A DNA stretch of 64,000 nucleotides. Source: Lathyrus oleraceus. Lineage: Eukaryota > Streptophyta > Magnoliopsida > Fabales > Fabaceae. The position numbers were made by a program, and so were the translations under genes. Every line of letters starts with the position of its first letter. Within the stretch, counting starts at the first letter, position 1. The stretch lies in the NCBI RefSeq assembly GCF_024323335.1, contig NC_066585.1, forward strand, positions 347,130,846 to 347,194,845, written 5' to 3'. Shown in pieces: positions 1 through 11,460 of this stretch. The notes under the pieces are model-generated. The model was not told where the DNA came from, ran no database searches, and saw only the letters and a program-made list of their open reading frames with translations.

Positions 1-1094
1 CTCTTTATATGAAGCAGCAAGTTCATCAAGGGTAAGTTTATCTCCACTTGAGTCATCATCAGAGGCACAGACACTAGTTAGTCCAGTGACATGTTTAGCA
101 GATTCTCCTTCAGATTCACTCTCAGAGTCTCCTTCAGACCAGGTGACAGATAGCCCCTTCTTTTGCATCTTGAGGAAGGTAGGGCATTAAGCTCTAATGT
201 GACCAAAACCTTCACATCCATGGCACTGGATTCCCTTGCCTTGGTTGACCTTTTCTTTAGATTTTGATCTTCTACTGATGTCAGATGAAGAGTTCTTGAC
301 ATTAGGTCTGCCCTTTTGATCAACCTTCTTTATGAACTTGTTGAACTGTCTTCCAAGCATGGCTATAGCTTCTGAAATTCTTTCATCACCTCCAATATTT
401 CCTTCTTTTGAATCCTCTTCAGTATTTGATACAAAAGCTATGCTTTTGTTTTTCTTTTCAACATCCTCACACAAGCCCATTTCAAAGGTTTGGAGAGAAC
501 CAATAAGCTAATCAACCTTCATATTGCAGATATCTTGAGCCTCTTCTATAGCAGTGACCTTCATGGAAAATCTCTTTGGCAATGATCTGAGAATATTTCT
601 TACAAGTTTTTCTTCAGACATTTTCTCTCCTAAGCCACCAGAAGTGTTGGCAGTTTCAAGAATATTCATGTGGAAGTCATGAATAGTCTCATCCTCAGAT
701 TTTCAAACTTGGTGGTCAGCATCTGAAGTTTAGACATCCTCACCTTGGAGGTACCTTCATGAGTTGTTTTGAGAGTATCCCAAACTTCTTTAGCCAGCTC
801 ATAGTGATGCACCAGTCTGAAGATGTTCTTATTTATCCCATTGAACAGTGCATTCAAGGCCTTAGAGTTTCCAAGGGCTAATGCCTCTTGCTCCTTGTCC
901 CACTCTTCTTCAGGAATTTGCATAATGATTCCATCTTTACCTGTCTTCGTTGGATGTTCCCATCCTTTGTTGACAGCTCTCCAGACCTTGCCATCCAGAG
1001 ACCTCAAGAAGGCTATCGTACGAGGTTTCCAGTCATCATAGTTAGAACCATCCAGCATGGGTGGTCTATTTGAGAATCCTACATCCTTGTCCAT
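1..1094 (-). pseudogene. gag: Ty1/copia gag, 5' part, broken (Sirevirus-like)
   Basis: N-terminal part of a copia Gag, read right to left from an ATG at 1094-1092. The first 120 or so residues carry the UBN2-type Gag core (DGSNYDDWK near the start, LALGNSKALNALFNG, KEVWDTLKTTHEGTSKV), closely matching the Gag at 7775-8449. A roughly 10-bp deletion near 700 shifts the frame. Reading resumes in another frame (about 690-480) with a stop near 509-511, then 480-187 with a CCHC zinc knuckle (CHGCEGFGHIRA) whose last cysteine lies beyond a stop near 187. The frame continues past base 1, so pol lies outside the window. Packaging role is known for the family. This copy cannot make full-length Gag. Confidence 0.85.
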
Positions 1095-1150
1095 GGTACT
1101 AGAAAGTAACGTCCCTAGATCTCACCCAAAAATTAACAGGCAGGGTGCCC

Positions 1151-1162
1151 GCTCTGATACCA
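1151..1162 (-). promoter_or_regulatory. Primer-binding site, initiator Met tRNA type
   Basis: On the minus strand this reads TGGTATCAGAGC, the standard plant copia primer site complementary to the 3' end of initiator tRNA-Met. It sits 2 bases inside the LTR edge at 1165 and about 60 bases before the gag ATG, which fixes the orientation of the element. Confidence 0.9.
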
Positions 1163-1164
1163 AT

Positions 1165-2580
1165 TGAAATTCTAGTAACAGACTATCGATGTCACACTGG
1201 ATGTTATGACATCCAATTCTACGCTGACAAGAATGATACAGAAAGTAAATGTAAAGGACAGTAAATAACACAGACAATTGTTTACCCAGTTCGGTGACAA
1301 ACACACCTACGTCTGGGGGCTACCAAGCCAGGGAGGAAATCCACTATTAGCAGTATTAATTCAGGCCTTAAACCAACTGTTTAATCCTATCACTTAATAC
1401 CTACCCAATGCAATTTCAATCTAAACTAAGACCAGAGTTCCTACTCACTCCCCCTCAATCACCACAGTGATTACAACCTTTAATAAGTTTAAAGTTAATG
1501 GTGAAGTTATACTTCAAACAACTCTTGATTGTGCTTAACAACTTTAATCAAGAAACACAGCACTCACGCTTAAAAGCTTAGAGTGACACAACACTTATTA
1601 CTCAATGAACACCCTAGTCCAATGCAATCATCTAGGTGATAATTGCTTGACTCACAAGTACAACCTAATACAAGACACAGTTAAAATACAACTATGAAAT
1701 ACAATGATGTATTTAATGCTTCACACTTCGAAATCCCTGATTTGCTGAAAGTAGGATTGCTATCCTTTTATAATGCAGCACTTGGGCCTTGTACTTGTAT
1801 TTCCTAAAATTAAGGTTAAGCAAGTTAACCTAATTTCCACATATTAGGGTTCTACCAAATAGGCTATATGTTAGGCCTCTTAATTGTAGCTCAGTAGTTA
1901 GTTTCCTGGATTTTTGCTCAGCTGTTAGATTCCTGAAAAATAGCGTGAGAAAAATACTGAAACAGAAAAACTAACTAGCCTACACTTTAGCATATGCTGT
2001 CGGGAATGAATGTCATAACATTCAGTTTGATGTCCAGAACATAGGCCATATGCTAGGTCTATTATTCTCCTGAAAAACAGACTGAATAAAATAGTGAACT
2101 GTAGCAGAAAAACCAACCTGCCTATAATTCAGTATTTGCTGGCAAGGATGAATGTCATAACATTCAGTTTGACATTCAGACAATAGGCTATGTGTCAGGT
2201 CTGTTATTCTCCTGAAAACAGACTGAACTAAATTCTGAACTGTAGCAAAAAAACCAACCTGCCTATAATTCAGTACCTGCTGTCAAGGATGAATGTCATA
2301 ACATTCAGTTTGACATTCAGACAATAGGCTATGTGACAGGTCTGTTACTCTCCTGAAAAACAAACTGAACTAAATACTGAGCTATAACAGAAAACAAATT
2401 ATTCTATAGTTCAGTATCTGCTATCAGGGATGAATATCATAACATCCAGTTTGACATTCAGTAATTCTTGTATTAGCTAATCCTGCAGCATACTACTCAA
2501 GCATGTCATGACATCAGTCAAGACATCAGAGTACAGTTAATGTTTTAACACAAAATGCAGCCAATCAAAAACATCTACAG
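1165..2580 (-). repeat. Copia 5' LTR, distal end lost
   Basis: The LTR starts (on +) with TGAAATTCTAGTAACA, which is its 3' end, directly beside the primer site. The stretch 1283-1345 (ACCCAGTTCGGTG ... CTACGTCTGGGGG ... GGAAATCCACT) is the reverse complement of related sequence in the LTR at 6710-7669, so the two copia elements are relatives. The other LTR end (expected ...CCAACA on +) is absent. Homology gives way to an Ogre LTR around 2580, so the end is truncated there. The junction is accurate only to about 15 bp. Confidence 0.75.
1962..2465. repeat. Tandem repeat of about 141 bp, 3.6 copies, inside the LTR
   Basis: Units begin near 1962, 2105, 2246 and 2387. Each contains CAGAAAAACCAACCTGCC-like sequence, GATGAATGTCATAACATTCA and TTATTCTCCTGAAAA. 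The central two units are the most alike. The last is cut short near 2465. No comparable array exists in the related LTRs at 6710 and 17893. Confidence 0.8.
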
Positions 2581-5500
2581 TAAGGATCAAATAAAATCAA
2601 GATACAAGGCCTCTAATACATGGCATATGAGATGAACAAGGAAGGATCAAAAGATCTCTTCAATTGCCATAAGCAATCCCTAAGTCAAACATCAATCTTA
2701 AAGAAGTCAACTGGAAATTCAAGTCAACTTAATAATTATCAAATAAATAGCAAATTAATCAAGAAAATTATGAAAAATTAAACTAAATAAGGTGGGGTCA
2801 GGACATAATCATCCCCCAAAAATATTTTAAAAATAATGAAAATTGGTTCATAAATTAATTGAAATAAAATAGAGGTCAAAACAAAAGTCAACCAAACAAA
2901 CTAGGTCAAAAATAAATCCAAAATAAATTGAAAATGAGAAATAAAATTCCAGGAAAAGGTCAGGTTGATCATGGGACAATGGTCAACCTTCATCCCAAAA
3001 ATCAAAAGCTAAAAATAATTTTAAGTCATAAAAATAAAATCAAGAAAAAAATGTGTGTTAAAATGGACCATTTAGAATAAATAATTAAAATAAAACATTA
3101 ATATTAAATAAATACGAAAATAAAAATTAAATAAAATTAAATAAGACATTAAGAAAAGTGAAAAATAGTTTTGTGTAATTTTATGGATGAAGAAAATATT
3201 TTAAATAATTAAAATCAAAAGAGAAAAATAGATGGAAATTAAAAAAGAAAATGAAAGTGGAGTGTGCATTTGGTATTGATGGGCCAGGCGTGGGGTATTG
3301 AAAGCAGAATAGCCAAGGCCCGGTCCAAACAAATATTAAAGTTCAGTGTGACACCTTATTAAATAACATTTTAATTAAAAAATCATGTGGACTTTTATCA
3401 ATTGGTCACATATGTATAAGTGACTAGAAGACAAAAACTGATGGATGGCCACGATTGGAACATAAGCTAAGGATCCAACGGATCATGCAGCGCCACATCA
3501 TCGTCTTCTCCACTAAAATATAAACCCTAATGCCATGCATGCAGCAACACGAAAAACCAGTGGATTTTCTCAAACTTCCACTCAAGAATACGCATGCTAT
3601 AGTGCACCAAATGACACGAAATAAAAACCAAAGTTCAAGTACAAAATGTGTAGATCATCATGGTAATTTGTTTTAGTAAAAATAATGGCTTAATCATGGA
3701 GAAAAGTTGACCAAAAGAGGTCAACATGGACACGGGCAAAGGCAAAAACTCAACATAAACCAATAACAAGAACACAAGCATAAGATTGGCATTATAAACA
3801 AGCATGAAACAACATGAGCATCTAATTGGCATGGCAAACAATAATGATAATAATGGTAAGCAAGCATAAGAATGAGGAAAACAAATGGCCATGGAAGATG
3901 GAGTAAGATGGTTACCTTGCCTTGCTTGCCACGAAAATTCACCAATGCCTCTTTTAGGTGTAGGGTTTGCAGCATTTAAATAGGGTGGATCACATGCTTC
4001 ATGGGCTTTTAAATAATTGATTTATCCATAAGAAAAAATAATGCCAAAGTGAGGTGTATTAGGGTATGTGAAATGTTATTATTTTAGGCCAAACTTAAGT
4101 GAATGAATGTCCAATGCATGGCCAAATTGAGATAACAAAACGTGGGCTGGTTTGCAGCATGACTTGGCAAGCAAGAAATTCATTTCAAAGTGATGACTTT
4201 GAGGCCATGTAACTTAATGCTCAAGTCACCAATTGGAGAAATAATGCAAATAGTAGCAAGATATCATGGAGTATGTCATCTTTCATTTTGATCACAAGTT
4301 GAAATGATGAATGGAAGAATGTGAAAAATGGCCCTCAAGTTCAGGTCTCACCATGCAAAACTGATTGGGCCAGTTTGGCCTAAAATCTGCCTAGAAAATC
4401 AAGTCATGGTGCCCACTTTAGGTGAATTTATCTCTCAAACCATTTATCCAAATGAGATGATTCCAAAAGTATGTAAAAAAGGACATGGCAAGGTATAATT
4501 GTTGTGAAGAAAACATTTTCAAATGATGCCTTGAAATGAAAGAAAACTGGCCAAGAAGTCTTGACAAACTTTGAAGATTTTGGACTTAGAAATTTTTCTA
4601 AGTGTCCTAGAAAAATGTCTCACTTTGACTAAGCATAACCTTCTCAATTTTAATCCAAATGGAGCAAACTGTATATCTATAGAAAGCTTGGAACAAGAGG
4701 AACAACTTTCATGTTGGAGAAATTTTAAAATGGAGCTTTTATCTTGATGGAAAATGGGCTTAAAGTGTGTGCAACAATCATGAAAACTTGCCCTAAATGG
4801 AAAGTCAACCATTTCCAAATTAAGTAACTTCTCCAATTCCTGATTAAATGATGAATCCATGATCCAACCTTGACCAAATTTCACATGTAGGATCCCCTAG
4901 GCATGGATTTTGAGATTCCACTCTCAAAAAGTCAGGAGTTGACTTTTCTGGCCCCACAGTTGACTTTTCCCAAACTGTCTGACTCCCGATTCCAATGATC
5001 AATTGAAGCACTTCTGGCTCAAATAAAGAGCTGATTTTTTGTATGTAGACCCTTGTGGACATATGTAGGGCCATGGAAAAGAGTTTCACCCAAAGAATCA
5101 GAAATAAACTGATTTTATACCAAACCCTAATTTGAGGGCAAAATGATCGGGTATTGATTGCACTGCTTGCCAATGGATCTTTCTGAGATAATTGTGAATC
5201 TTCCTAGGCTAAGATGCATATCTAATCATGACATGGATGAGCCCCTCTACTTACAACCAATCATTGCCTGTTGCAGGTAGCCATGAAACCTCAATATCCT
5301 GATTAAACCCAAATGAGCACTCTGATAGCTCTGAATCTTTCATTGATGAACTGAGGACCACAATAAGACCCCTGGAGCCCCCTGAGACCCTTGAGACTTG
5401 TATACTTAGATAATGAAGTCCAATTCTCAATCTTGCTTTATATGGGCTCCTTCTGTTAAGGAGTGATCAATCAAAACCTGATTTCCATGTCACTAATGCA

Positions 5501-5598
5501 GTATGCAATGAGTATGACTTAGTATGATGCCAATGAAATGTAAAACACAATCCCATGCTTCCAGGAAAAAATGAAGGGTAAATTTTGGGGTATTACAC
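2580..5598 (-). repeat. Truncated Ogre-type LTR
   Basis: This aligns with the right-hand three quarters of the LTR at 47431-51415: it starts at the AAGGATCAAATAAAATCAAG-like point and ends with the terminal GGGTAAATTTTGGGGTATTACA at 5598. About 1.4 kb of the LTR's 3' part (in element sense) is missing. It keeps a block at about 3240-3640 that the other copies lack, and has only one copy of the 179-bp unit that is tandem in them. No partner LTR or internal region is attached. It contains only chance short reading frames. Confidence 0.8.
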
Positions 5599-6060
5599 TA
5601 TCGTCTAACAAAATCATAAAGCAATAAAGAACACACAGAAATTGGTAACCCAATTCGGTGCAATGTCACCTACGTATGGGGGGATTCCAACCCAATAAAG
5701 GAAATTCACTTTCAATAGTATTAATACAAAGTGTCTTAGATGAACAACCCTTGTTCAATTCCCCTCTTCCTAATACTACTCGTGTCTTTTTATTTATGAC
5801 TCTCCTTAAATATGAGAGTTCGTCTCACTTTCTCTCAACCACTAACCATAATGATCAATATAAAAGTCATAATAATATTTGTTGAATCACAACTCTAATA
5901 AAACAGATAACCTATATACCTTTGATATGAAACTTAGGTGCTATAGAGGTACCCAAATATAAACAATTACAAAGACTCAAAGAACAAAACTTAACACTCA
6001 ATATATTCAACTCTAGCTCATGTCTTCAATGTTATTAAGAGGAGTCTTTATATAGAAATT
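5599..6060 (-). repeat. Old copia LTR fragment
   Basis: The segment near 5640-5720 (TAACCCAATTCGGTGCAATG, CACCTACGTATGGGGGGATT, GGAAATTCACT) resembles the LTR at 1283-1345 in the same orientation. The rest is too diverged to bound. It abuts the terminal TATTACA of the Ogre LTR. Confidence 0.5.
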
Positions 6061-6704
6061 CATCTCTCGAGCTTTTGTCCAATGAATATTAGATTTAAGA
6101 ACAACCAGATTTGATTTAAAGACATATTTCATTTTTTTTCAAAAACAACCACTAAGAGATTAGATTTGATTTAATCTTAATTTAAATCTTCAGATAATTG
6201 GATTTGATCTTATAAAACCTTTTTAGCAAATATTATTAAATAACATAATGCTAAAATATACAACAATAAATCTTCTTGGAATCAATCCAATTTTTTCTCA
6301 AAATAACTCACAAACTTTGACCTGCAGACTGAGGCCAAATGATGTACACATACTGGAACATCTTGTCCCATATTATGCATCTTCACCAAAATACATATTG
6401 TACTATCCATGTTGTTTTACCTAATACAACAAATCGAAAGGAATAACAAATGATTTTGTATATAATCTCACATGACAAATCCATATTAACCAACACTCTG
6501 ACAAAATAGACAAAAATTCGTTCCATCATAGGTTTTGTTGAACCCATGTCAAGTCATATTGGTATTCCTATTCTATTTGCAATTGCAAACAAAATCTTGA
6601 GTCTCTAGTATTCCTTGGATATAGCGTAGAATAAAACACATACCTACATAGTATTACTATGTTGAATGTTGGGCTTGGAGTCTCTTGACCAAGGAACATG
6701 TTTC
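6061..6704. other. AT-rich DNA, nothing recognised
   Basis: Left flank of copia element A. I see no long reading frame and no known motif. The last five bases before the element (6705-6709, AATAG) are the target-site duplication. Confidence 0.6.
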
Positions 6705-6709
6705 AATAG

Positions 6710-7669
6710 TGTTGGTTCTATGTGTTGGCAACAATTTTGGTAAAACCTAGAATGTTCACAAGTTGTCACAAGTGTTGTCTTTACATAAGATAACATGTAC
6801 CTGCAGCGTGTTTAAAATGTGAATATGCAGGATTTTTACTGAGATGTTAGACCCGATGTCATGACATCTGTATACAGGACATTCAGTCTGAATGTTATGT
6901 ATTATGTGATTGCGTTTTTAATGCTAATCTATGTGTGATTGAAGAGATGATTGAACGCGCCCTCAATCAGTAATTACAACCAGATTGACTTATTTTCCAA
7001 CAAGATATAATCAGCTGTCATGAGAAGATATGAATGGAAAATAGTTTTAGGGTTTTATGATGTCCAAGCCCAGCCAAATGCTTCTATATAAAGGACATGG
7101 AAAACCTGGTTTTATACACAAGAAATAACAAACGAAATATTGAGAGAGAATAAGGGTTTTAGTCTTGTATGGTCGTGTGAATTATAAGCCATTCATTCAT
7201 CCATATATGATTGAATTGGACTGATTTTTGAGTTGTAATTTGTCCACTCTAAGCTTTGAAGCATGAGTGTGTGTTTACTTGATTGAAGCTTTTAAGCAAG
7301 ATCAAGTATGTGTCTTTGAAGAGTGTCTTCTTTTCATTGTAATTCTTGTTTTATATCACTGTTGTGATTGAGGGGGAGTGAGTAGGGTCTCATATGTAAG
7401 GGTTCTTAGGTAGAAGTCACACGGGTAGAGACTGGGTGAAAAGACTGTAACTTGAAGTTGTTTACTGAGAGTCTTTGAACTGATTCTGTTTCGTGGATTT
7501 CCTTCCTGGCTTGGTAGCCCCCAGACATAGGTGAGTTTGCACCGAACTGGGTTAACAATTGCTTGTGTCTCTTGCATTACTGTTCTTTATCTTTTATCCT
7601 GTTTGTATTGTTCAGATATTAGTGTCGTGACATTACCTTCGACATCTCATATCTGATACTAGAATTTCA
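6710..7669 (+). repeat. 5' LTR of copia A
   Basis: Begins TGTTGGTTCTATGTG and ends GATACTAGAATTTCA. It is 960 bp long, against 919 bp for the 3' LTR. It carries a TATA box at 7085-7093 and the GGATTTCC ... CCGAACTGGGTTAAC block typical of the 3' part of this LTR family. It is bounded by AATAG on the left and the primer site on the right. Confidence 0.9.
7085..7093 (+). promoter_or_regulatory. TATA box of copia A LTR
   Basis: TATATAAAG, preserved at the matching places in the other two LTR copies (18227-18235 and 55353-55361). Its position in the LTR fits a U3/R promoter. Transcription start is expected about 30 bases downstream. Confidence 0.6.
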
Positions 7670-7671
7670 AT

Positions 7672-7683
7672 TGGTATAAGAGG
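7672..7683 (+). promoter_or_regulatory. Primer-binding site of copia A, mutated
   Basis: TGGTATAAGAGG, two differences from the canonical initiator tRNA-Met complement seen intact at 1151-1162. It starts 2 bases after the LTR end. Confidence 0.75.
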
Positions 7684-7736
7684 AGGCATCCTGCTCTGGT
7701 TCTGGGTGAGATCTAGGGACGTTACTTTCTGGTACT

Positions 7737-9290
7737 ATGGATAGAGACGGAAGTCTGTTCACAGACCACCTATTTTGGATGGATCCAACTATGACTACTG
7801 GAAACCTCGAATGGTAGCCTTCCTAAAATCTTTGGATAATAAGGCTTGGAAGGCTGTTTTAACAAGCTGGGAACATCCAGTTATTACTAAGGATGGAGAA
7901 GCTACAACTGATAAGAAGGCTGGGGAACAATGGACCAAGGAGGAGGATGATTTAGCCCTTAGGAACTCTAAAGCATTGAATGCTATATTCAATGGAGTAG
8001 ATAAGAACATCTTCAGAATGGTAAACAACTGTGAGGTGGCTAAAGATACTTGGAACATTCTCAAAACCACTCATGAAGGCACCTCTAGAGTGAAGATGTC
8101 TATACTGCAGCTGCTCACTACCAAGTTTGAAAATTTAAGGATGAAAGAAGATGAAAATATTCATGAATTTCATATGAATATCCTTGAAATTTCTAATGCC
8201 TCAGGAGCCCTGGGTGAGAAGATGTCAGATGAAAAATTAGTGAGGAAAATACTCAGGTCACTTCCTAAGAGATTTGCCATGAAAGTGACAGCCATAGAAG
8301 AGTCTCAAGACATTTCCAATATGAGAGTTGATGAGCTAATTGGATCCCTCCAAACATTTGAGATGGGAATGTGTGATGGATCTGAAAAGAAAGTCAAAAG
8401 CATAGCCTTCATGTCAAACACTGACGAGAAAGGGGAAGAAAGTGGTTAAGATACTGATGAAGATCTGGCAAATGATGTAGCATTACTGGGAAGACAGTTC
8501 AACAGACTTCTGAAAAAGATGGATGTAAGGTCTAAGTCTAATGTCAAGAACATCTCATCTGACATCAGTAAGTCCAATAATGCTGGAAGAAGAACAAGAT
8601 CTGATGAAAAGTCCAAAGAAGGAAAAGGAGTTTAGTGCCATGAATGTGATGGGTATGGACACATTAGAGCTGAATGTGGAACCTACCTCAAGAAACAGAA
8701 GAAGAGTCTTGCTGCTACTTGGTCTGATGAAAGTGAAACAGAAGAGTCTGCAAATCTTGTGACTGCCTTGACTGGAAGATGGGGTTCTGATGAAGACTCA
8801 AATGATGATGAAGTAACCTTTGATGAGTTAGCCACTACCTACAGAAAGTTGTGTCACAAAAGTGAAGAAGTGTGTCAACAAGTTGAAAGTCAGAAGAAAG
8901 TGATAACACAACTGGAGAATGAGAAGGTAGAACACTTGGAAACCATCTCTAAGTTAAAGACTGAAGCAGTGTTCTTGATTTCCAAACTGGATGAGATGAC
9001 AAAGTATGTCAGAATGCTAAACAATGGATCTGACACCTTAGAGAAAATTCTCCAGACTAGACAAATGGCAGGAGACAAGTCTGACATTGGGTTCAATGAA
9101 TCCAAACCTGAGTGCAGTCACACTGGTAGCAAACCAAAATCCAAACCTGAGTGCAGTCACACTGGTAGCAAATCGAAGATGTCACATCATATGTCACAAC
9201 ATCACAAAGGAAGACAGTAGAAAGGGAAACATCAAAGATGGAGATGTCATTACTGTGGAAAATTTGGCCACATAAAACCATTCTGCTATA
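7737..9290 (+). pseudogene. gag: Copia A gag, broken
   Basis: The expected ATG is at 7737, but a 1-base frameshift before about 7760 separates it from the open frame that starts at 7775 (DGSNYDYWKPRMVAF). The UBN2 Gag core covers 7775-8380. A CCHC knuckle (CHECDGYGHIRAEC) lies at 8637-8678. A coiled-coil-like stretch follows at 8820-9020. A 9-residue duplication (KPECSHTGS) sits near 9105-9165. A second CCHC knuckle (CHYCGKFGHIKPFC) ends near 9290. The frame is constant throughout but has stops at 8447 (TAA), 8633 (TAG) and 9218 (TAG). The relative at 187-480 has Gln at the 8633 position. Two knuckles and this length fit Sirevirus Gag. Confidence 0.88.
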
Positions 9291-9292
9291 AG

Positions 9293-11460
9293 TTGTATGG
9301 CTATCCTAGTCCCTCTCATCATCAACCTAGACCCAAACATCACATACTTGTCAACAGAAAACAATGGGTTCCTAGGACTGGTGTTACAAACCTGATAGCT
9401 CGCACTTCCTTCAGAGTTTCAGCCAAAGAAGACTGGTATTTTGACAGTGGGTGCTCCAGACACATGACTGGAAACAAAAACCTGCTAATTGGCCTTCATC
9501 CTCATGCCACCAGCTATGTAACCTTTGGTGATGGAGCAAAGGGTGAAATCAAGGGGATTGGTAAGCTTAACTGCCCTGGAGTCCCTAACCTTGACAATGT
9601 CCTACTTGTTAAGGGACTGACTGCAAACCTAATAAGCATCAGTCAACTATGTGAACAAGGTCTAACTGTAAACTTCACAAAAACTGAATGTCTGATTACT
9701 AATAAAGAAAATGAAGTGATCATGAAAGGAGTCAGGTCTAAGGACAACTGTTATATGTGGAGTTCTTAAGAAACTGGTTATTCATCAATGTGTACTCTAG
9801 TCAAAGAAGAAGAAGTGAAGATATGGCATCAAAGATTGGGCCATCTGCATCTTAAAGGAATGAAGAGGATTATATATGTTGAAGTTGTAAGAGGAATTCC
9901 CAACTTGAAGATTGATGAAGGAAGAGTTTGTGGGGAGTGTCAGATTGGAAAACAGACAAAGATGTCACATCAAAAGCTCAGACATGACACCACTTCCAGA
10001 GTGCTGGAACTTCTTCATATGGACTTGATGGGACCCATGCAGGTGGAAAGTCTTGGTGGGAAGAAGTATGCTTATGTAGTGGTGGATGACTTCTCCAAAT
10101 ACACCTGGGTCAATTTTATAAGAGAAAAATCTGATGTATTTGAAGTCTTCAAAGGTCTTTGTCTAAAACTCCAAAGAGAAAAAGAAAGTCAGGTTATCAA
10201 AATCAGAAGTGATCATGGGAAGGAATTCGAGAATAGCAAATTTGTTGAGTTTTGTGCATCAGAAGGAATTAGTCCTGAGTTCTCATCTCCCATTACTCCT
10301 CAGCAAAATGGTGTGGTAGAAAGGAAAAATAGAACTCTCCAAGAATCAGCCAGAGTTATGATTCATGATAAGAAATTACCCTACCACTTCTGTGCTGAAG
10401 CTATGAACACAGCTTGCTATGTTCACAACAGAGTAACCTTGAAGAAAGGGACTCCTACTACCTTATATGAAGTCTGGAAAGGGAGAAGACATACAGTCAA
10501 ATACTTCCATGTGTTTGGTAGTAAATGTTATATCTTGACTGATCGTGAACAAAGAAGGAAGATGGATCCCAAGAGTGACGAAGGAATATTTCTGGGCTAC
10601 TCAATAAACAGCAGAGCATATAGAGTCTTTAATTCCATAACAAAAGTAATGATGGAATCTATCAATGTTGTGGTTTATGATCAACAGACTGATGTCACGG
10701 ACGATGTTGAGACATCTCTACATGATGCCCCCACTGATTTCCCAGACAAAAATAATGAGAGTGAACCTCCTCAAGCTGAACCTGAAGTTGACAAAATCAA
10801 CAAGGGACCCTCCATCAGAATTCAGAAGGATCATCCCAAAGATCTCATTATAGGAGACCCAAATAAAGGGGTCACAACTAGATCAAGGGAAGTGATCTCA
10901 CATAGTTGTTTTATGTCCAACATTGAGCCTAGGAATGTCAAGGAAGCCTTAACTGATGAATTCTGGATCAATGCCATACAGGAAGAGTTAGGCCAATTCA
11001 AGAGAAATGAAGTATGGGAACTGGTTCCAAGACCTGAAGGAATAAATGTTATTGGAACAATGTGGGTTTACAAAAATAAATGTGATGAACAAGGGGTGGT
11101 TACTAAAACTAAAGCAAGATTAGTAGCACATGGATACACTCAAGTTGAAGGAGTTGATTTTGATGAAATATTTGCCCCTGTAGCTCGCCTTGAGTCCATT
11201 AGACTGTTGCTTGGAGTAGCATGTATTCTAAAGTTTAAATTGTTCCAAATGGATGTAAAAAGTGCCTTCTTGAATGGCTATTTAAATAAGGAAGTTTATG
11301 TTAAACAACCTAAAGGATTTATAGATCCAAATCTTCCAAAGCATGTGTACAAGTTGAGGAAAGCCCTCTATGGTTTGAAGCAAGCTCCTAGGGCTTGGTA
11401 TGATAGACTCACAGTGTTCCTCACTAACAATGGATACAGGAAGGGAGGCATTGACAAGAC
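9293..11460 (+). pseudogene. pol: Copia A pol, protease to RT (5' part)
   Basis: Same frame as gag, as in copia polyproteins. The aspartic protease active site DSG is at 9443-9451 (within WYFDSGCSRHMTG). A stop (TAA) at 9767 lies before the integrase zinc finger (WHQRLGHLHL ... CGECQIGK, 9822-9955). The integrase core follows with its Asp-Asp-Glu residues in MDLMGP (about 10020), SDHGKEF (about 10210) and NGVVERKNR (about 10310). RT begins near 11060 (WVYKNKCDEQG) and passes through FQMDVKSAFLNG and LYGLKQAPRAWY. It is cut after GIDKT at 11460 by the solo LTR, before the catalytic YVDD. Confidence 0.92.

Noticed and set aside
3635..3975. Hydrophobic Cys/Leu-rich frames resembling small membrane proteins
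   Set aside because: They lie in the truncated Ogre LTR, overlap each other in different frames, and have no counterpart in the other LTR copies.
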